Of a stretch of DNA of 64,000 bases, positions 61,088 through 64,000 are shown one piece after another. Both the position numbers and the translations under genes were made by a program. Origin of the DNA: CAZQFS01 sp964592755 (GTDB lineage: Bacteria > Hydrothermota > Tepidihabitantia > Tepidihabitantales > Tepidihabitantaceae); assembly GCA_964592755.1 (NCBI GenBank), contig CAZQFS010000001.1:27770-91769 (forward strand), written 5' to 3'. Each line of letters starts with the position of its first letter. Position 1 is the first letter of the stretch. The notes under the pieces are model-generated. The model saw only the letters and a program-made list of their open reading frames with translations. It searched no databases and was not told the DNA's origin.

Positions 61088-62895
61088 TGCCGCACCAAAG
61101 CGAAGCCTGCACTCGACTCCGACTCGAGAGTCGAATAATCAAGAAGCTTGCCGACATGTCCACACGCAGTGACAGCATGACCCCCACCGCCTACCTGCTT
61201 TGGTTTCCCAGTGGTAGAACGGATGGCGACGCGGCGGAGAGCAAGGACGCGCTCGCCGAGTTGCTGCAGTTTGCCTCGGGCCTACACGAAGAGTCGGTGG
61301 TGTGCATTCTCACCACACCACCCGACGCCGCCCGCCTGACGTCAATACTTGGCGGCCAACTTAGATTCCAGCTCTGGGTGGCCGTGAAGACCAACCATGA
61401 CCCCGAAGCAACATCCGCCGGCATGCTGGCAAGGCGCCACGTCGCGCTCCTCGTGTACTCCCGCTATCCCGGTTCACTCAACCACACCAAGACCCGCATC
61501 GCATACACCTACTGTGCTGCGTGCGGACGGACCACGAAGGACTACGGTGGCAAGAAGCACCTTTATCATGAGTATGGCACTCTTCTGTCCGACGTTTGGC
61601 GAGACATAAGCTGTGACCCCGCTTGCGATATCCGTGCCGTGGTTGACCGGCTGCGGGATCTGTTCGGCCTAGCACCGTATCGCGCCCTCCACCTGCTCGA
61701 CCTCCGAGAGTGTCGCGAGCTCCAGCCTGGGCGGGCGATTGTGGCGGTGGCTGAGGAATGTCTGGTGCGCTCGGAAGTCGGCGATGCCATTCCGGTGGGC
61801 TCGGAGCTGGTCAAGGGCGACTGCCTTGAAGTCCTCCAGTCTCTGCCTGAGAACTCCGTGGACCTCTGCTTTGCAGACCCGCCATACAATCTGCGAAAGA
61901 AGTACGACCGGTGGGATGACTCGCTTGAGTCCGTCGAGTACTTCTCCTGGTGCGACCGATGGCTATCCGAACTCGCGCGCGTGCTGAAGCCGGGCCGCAC
62001 ACTCGCAGTGGTGAACATTCCCCTATGGGCCGCGCGCCACCATCAACACCTGTGCTCGATTCTCTCCTACCAGAACTGGATTGCCTGGGACGGCCTCGGC
62101 TTCCCGGTGCGGATGGTCATGCCCGCTCACTACGCCATCCTCTGCTTCTCGAAGGGTCCGCCGCGTCCTCTCCCAGGGCTCGACCCCAAGGTCGCCCGGA
62201 CTCCCGATTCTGCTAACCTGCAGTCGCTCCTGGACGGCTACTGCGCGAGACCGGGCTGCATGGCTCTGCGGAGATACCGGGGCACGAAGGATGCCGAACT
62301 CATCACCGACCTGTGGGCCGACATTCACCGCCTCAAGCACAACAGCCGGCGAGTGGACCACCCGTGTCAACTACCGCCAAGACTCATGCGCCGGCTCATT
62401 GCGCTGTTCACACAGCGGGATGAACTCGTGTTGGACTGCTTCGACGGCGCCGGGACTACGACTCTGGTGGCACACCAGATGGGGCGCAGGTTCTTCGGAA
62501 TCGAACTGTCAGAGCAGTATCACAAGCTCGCACTCACGCGCCACCAGCAGGTGGTGCGCGGCGAAGACCCGTTCGGGAAACGGGACGAGGTCCCGACCAG
62601 CAAGAACAGCCCGGTCCAGCGTCTGCCGAAGCAGAACTACTTGGTCAGCAAGAAGACGTTGCAGCTCGAGGTCCGCAGGATAGCCCACCAGCTTGGTCGC
62701 CTGCCGACGAGAGACGAAGTCCGCGCATTGTGCAAGTATCCGGTTGAAATGTACGACAAGTACTTCGTGAGTTGGGGCGAGGTCTGCGCTGCCGCGCGTA
62801 CGACCGGAATGACCGAGTATCCCAAGGCGCTGAGCAAGCGTGAAAAACAGCAGGTGCTTGCCTTCGACCGGCGCGCTACACGCCAAAGACCATGA
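61087..62895 (+). CDS. DNA methyltransferase (N4/N6 type) with C-terminal homing-endonuclease-associated repeat
   Basis: 602 aa from ATG 61087. The N-terminal half is a second, degenerate methylase-like part with CAACGRTTKDYGGKKHLYHEYGTLLSDVWRD (143-173). The catalytic half has GDCLEVLQSLPENSVDLCFADPPYNL (DPPY 264-267) and, later in sequence, FDGAGTTTLVAHQMGRRFFGIEL (SAM-binding), the order of a beta-class enzyme. The last about 60 residues (LQLEVRRIAHQLGRLPTRDEV...YFVSWGEVCAAA) match a homing-endonuclease-associated repeat, a small DNA-binding unit. It protects DNA from the partner endonuclease. Confidence 0.88.
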   Translation: MPHQSEACTRLRLESRIIKKLADMSTRSDSMTPTAYLLWFPSGRTDGDAAESKDALAELLQFASGLHEESVVCILTTPPDAARLTSILGGQLRFQLWVAVKTNHDPEATSAGMLARRHVALLVYSRYPGSLNHTKTRIAYTYCAACGRTTKDYGGKKHLYHEYGTLLSDVWRDISCDPACDIRAVVDRLRDLFGLAPYRALHLLDLRECRELQPGRAIVAVAEECLVRSEVGDAIPVGSELVKGDCLEVLQSLPENSVDLCFADPPYNLRKKYDRWDDSLESVEYFSWCDRWLSELARVLKPGRTLAVVNIPLWAARHHQHLCSILSYQNWIAWDGLGFPVRMVMPAHYAILCFSKGPPRPLPGLDPKVARTPDSANLQSLLDGYCARPGCMALRRYRGTKDAELITDLWADIHRLKHNSRRVDHPCQLPPRLMRRLIALFTQRDELVLDCFDGAGTTTLVAHQMGRRFFGIELSEQYHKLALTRHQQVVRGEDPFGKRDEVPTSKNSPVQRLPKQNYLVSKKTLQLEVRRIAHQLGRLPTRDEVRALCKYPVEMYDKYFVSWGEVCAAARTTGMTEYPKALSKREKQQVLAFDRRATRQRP

Positions 62896-63180
62896 CCGAG
62901 TCGCGCCTGCGCGTTCTTCACCCCGTCCTCCTTCTACCTTCCTCGTTCTCCATTCTCGCATTCCTACCCGCCGCCGCACCCGCACCCCCAGGGTCGAGAA
63001 GATTCTGGTGCCAAAGAAACGGGCCGATTCTATCCGCACTGCCGACAGAGAGTCCAGCAGCGTCGCCGACGTGCCACGCCGCCGGAGAGTCGCAGGTCGT
63101 GAGCCTCGTCTTACGACCGGTTGGCATTCAACTGCAACTGGGGGACTGGTCACGGGCAACTCGCGCGTCGAGCGCGCCCG
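62896..63180. other. non-coding, replaces the 5' half of brnT
   Basis: No gene seen. The plus strand is C/T-rich at 62920-62985. The region lies directly before a BrnT C-terminal fragment, whose missing N-terminal half should have been here. Confidence 0.5.
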
Positions 63181-63355
63181 GGAATACTCCGACCCGGACC
63201 ATTCCGAGAGTGAGGAGCGCTTCATTCTGCTGGGCATGAGCCGTCGCCTGCGGGTTCTGGTCATATGTCACTGTTACCGCGAGAGCGAGTCCGTCATACG
63301 AATCATGTCGGCACGCAGGGCCGACAGAAGCGAGGAAGAAGAGTACTGGAGATGA
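63181..63355 (+). pseudogene. brnT: BrnT toxin, 3' fragment only
   Basis: The frame ending at 63355 reads DPDHSESEERFILLGMSRRLRVLVICHCYRE then IRIMSARRADRSEEEEYW, matching the C-terminal half of BrnT. The N-terminal half (usual FEWDxxKxxxNxxKHGVSF motif) is missing; the upstream sequence in frame is unrelated. The toxin is probably inactive. Confidence 0.75.
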
Positions 63356-63359
63356 GCTT

Positions 63360-63593
63360 ATGAGAGCGCACTATGACTTTGCCGGAATGAAGGGGCGGAA
63401 GAACCCGTATGCGCGGCGGCTGAAGCAGTTCGTCACGATTCGACTCGACCGTCCCTCGATTGAGTACTTCCGGGACCTTGCGGCAAGGACCGGGCTGCCT
63501 TACCAGAGTCTGATCAACCTGTATCTCAGGGACTGTGTCGAGCACCGGCGCCGGCCGTCGCTGCGGTGGGTTTCTACGGCCACCGCTGATTGA
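63360..63593 (+). CDS. brnA: BrnA/CopG-type antitoxin
   Basis: 77 aa from ATG 63360, 4 nt after the brnT fragment stop. KQFVTIRLDRPSIEYFRDLAARTGLPYQSLINLYLRDCV is a ribbon-helix-helix DNA-binding domain, typical of BrnA, which represses its own operon and binds BrnT. Intact although its toxin is truncated. Confidence 0.88.
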   Translation: MRAHYDFAGMKGRKNPYARRLKQFVTIRLDRPSIEYFRDLAARTGLPYQSLINLYLRDCVEHRRRPSLRWVSTATAD

Positions 63594-64000
63594 CCCGACG
63601 GCCGCCAAGTCAAGTCTCGCTGACGCAATGAGAGATTCCTGACGCAACGTCATTCCAGATGGCAGGCGCGCTCCGCGCGAGTCTGCAGGTCGCGGTATAG
63701 GACTTCGCACTTTGGACGTCCAGCCTCTGGCTTCATACGTCTTGCCTGGGCCGCTCCCGTGACCTGATGCGAGCCGGGCTTCGGCCGCGGTCTTGCCGCG
63801 AGTGTCAGGTCGCCGGTCAATGCCCGAGGCCCAAGCCTTATGACTAATCAACGCGGAAGTGTTGAATGGCCGAGCCTTGGCGTTCCTTTGACTTCGCTCA
63901 GGACAAGCCTTGGCGGTTGTCTTGCTCGAAACCCGAGGGACACTTCCCATGTTTCGTGCCTGTGCCAAGGCGCGGTTCCGGGCCGGGTTCATCAACCGGT
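63594..64000. other. intergenic end of window, no gene seen
   Basis: About 400 bp without convincing coding sequence. A 'cctttgacttcgctcaggacaagcc' segment near 63886-63910 is a PERSEG-type repeat (minus strand cctgagcgaagtcaaagg). Confidence 0.5.

Noticed and set aside
62892..63239. 115-aa ORF after the methylase
   Set aside because: Low-complexity Pro/Ser/Leu sequence from C/T-rich DNA, overlapping the BrnT fragment in another frame.
63303..63995. 230-aa minus-strand ORF at the right edge
   Set aside because: It runs antisense across brnA and a PERSEG repeat; composition is Arg/Ser/Pro-rich as in GC-rich shadow frames.

Overview
The window is GC-rich bacterial DNA. It probably comes from an uncultured anaerobe of an FCB-like candidate phylum (WOR-3-type genomes are my best guess). 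The reasons are a large cytoplasmic heterodisulfide-reductase (Hdr) electron-transfer cluster, secreted proteins ending in a Por/T9SS-like 'FPNPV...' C-terminal domain, a C25 (gingipain-type) peptidase, a DUF6754-type membrane cluster and a class A RNase P RNA. The phylum call is inference; no rRNA is present. A run of 10 Ns at 13952-13961 shows this is a scaffolded draft assembly.

Layout. (1) 1-5259, minus strand: a DUF1156 DNA methylase (cut by the left edge), a NYN-domain nuclease, a small protein and a DUF499 ATPase, i.e. a DUF1156/DUF499-type anti-phage locus. (2) 5748-12075: two ECF-like sigma factors, a two-component system, and members of a small-protein family that recurs four times in the window. 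(3) 12586-24172: a type I restriction-modification locus that carries far more than hsdR/S/M. A XRE-ImmA/PIN pair follows hsdR. A second, degenerate hsdR 3' end is then translationally coupled to a chain of tightly abutting or overlapping genes: PD-(D/E)XK-like protein, HsdS, TIR-domain protein, catalytically degenerate Argonaute (MID-PIWI), HsdM. This is the most exciting part of the window. (4) 24377-33258: a fourth small-protein paralogue, rnpB, a radical SAM enzyme, purF, a four-gene membrane cluster, and an ECF sigma/anti-sigma pair. (5) 33219-46291: an eight-gene Hdr operon with HdrC, HdrB, HdrA, a giant HdrA-GltD-HdrA fusion, MvhD/FlpD-like, FrhB-like, HdrC and a double HdrA, behind a near-consensus promoter. 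(6) 46400-57655: recA-recX, secreted and surface proteins, a DUF2207 membrane protein and an ADP-ribosylglycohydrolase. (7) 57656-64000: a repeat-rich stretch with toxin-antitoxin modules (DUF2281-like/PIN, and BrnT remnant/BrnA) and a second restriction-modification pair.

How it works together: about half the window is defence or stress-response DNA (two R-M systems, the DUF1156/DUF499 locus, TIR-Argonaute and three toxin-antitoxin modules), flanking core metabolism. The Hdr operon likely couples ferredoxin, NAD(P)H and thiol/disulfide redox by flavin-based electron bifurcation. Several genes, including purF whose start is fixed by its catalytic Cys, have a -35/-10 promoter ending 6-11 nt before the start codon with no ribosome-binding site, suggesting leaderless transcription. 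Two intergenic stretches hold degenerate tandem arrays with an exact 12-bp period.
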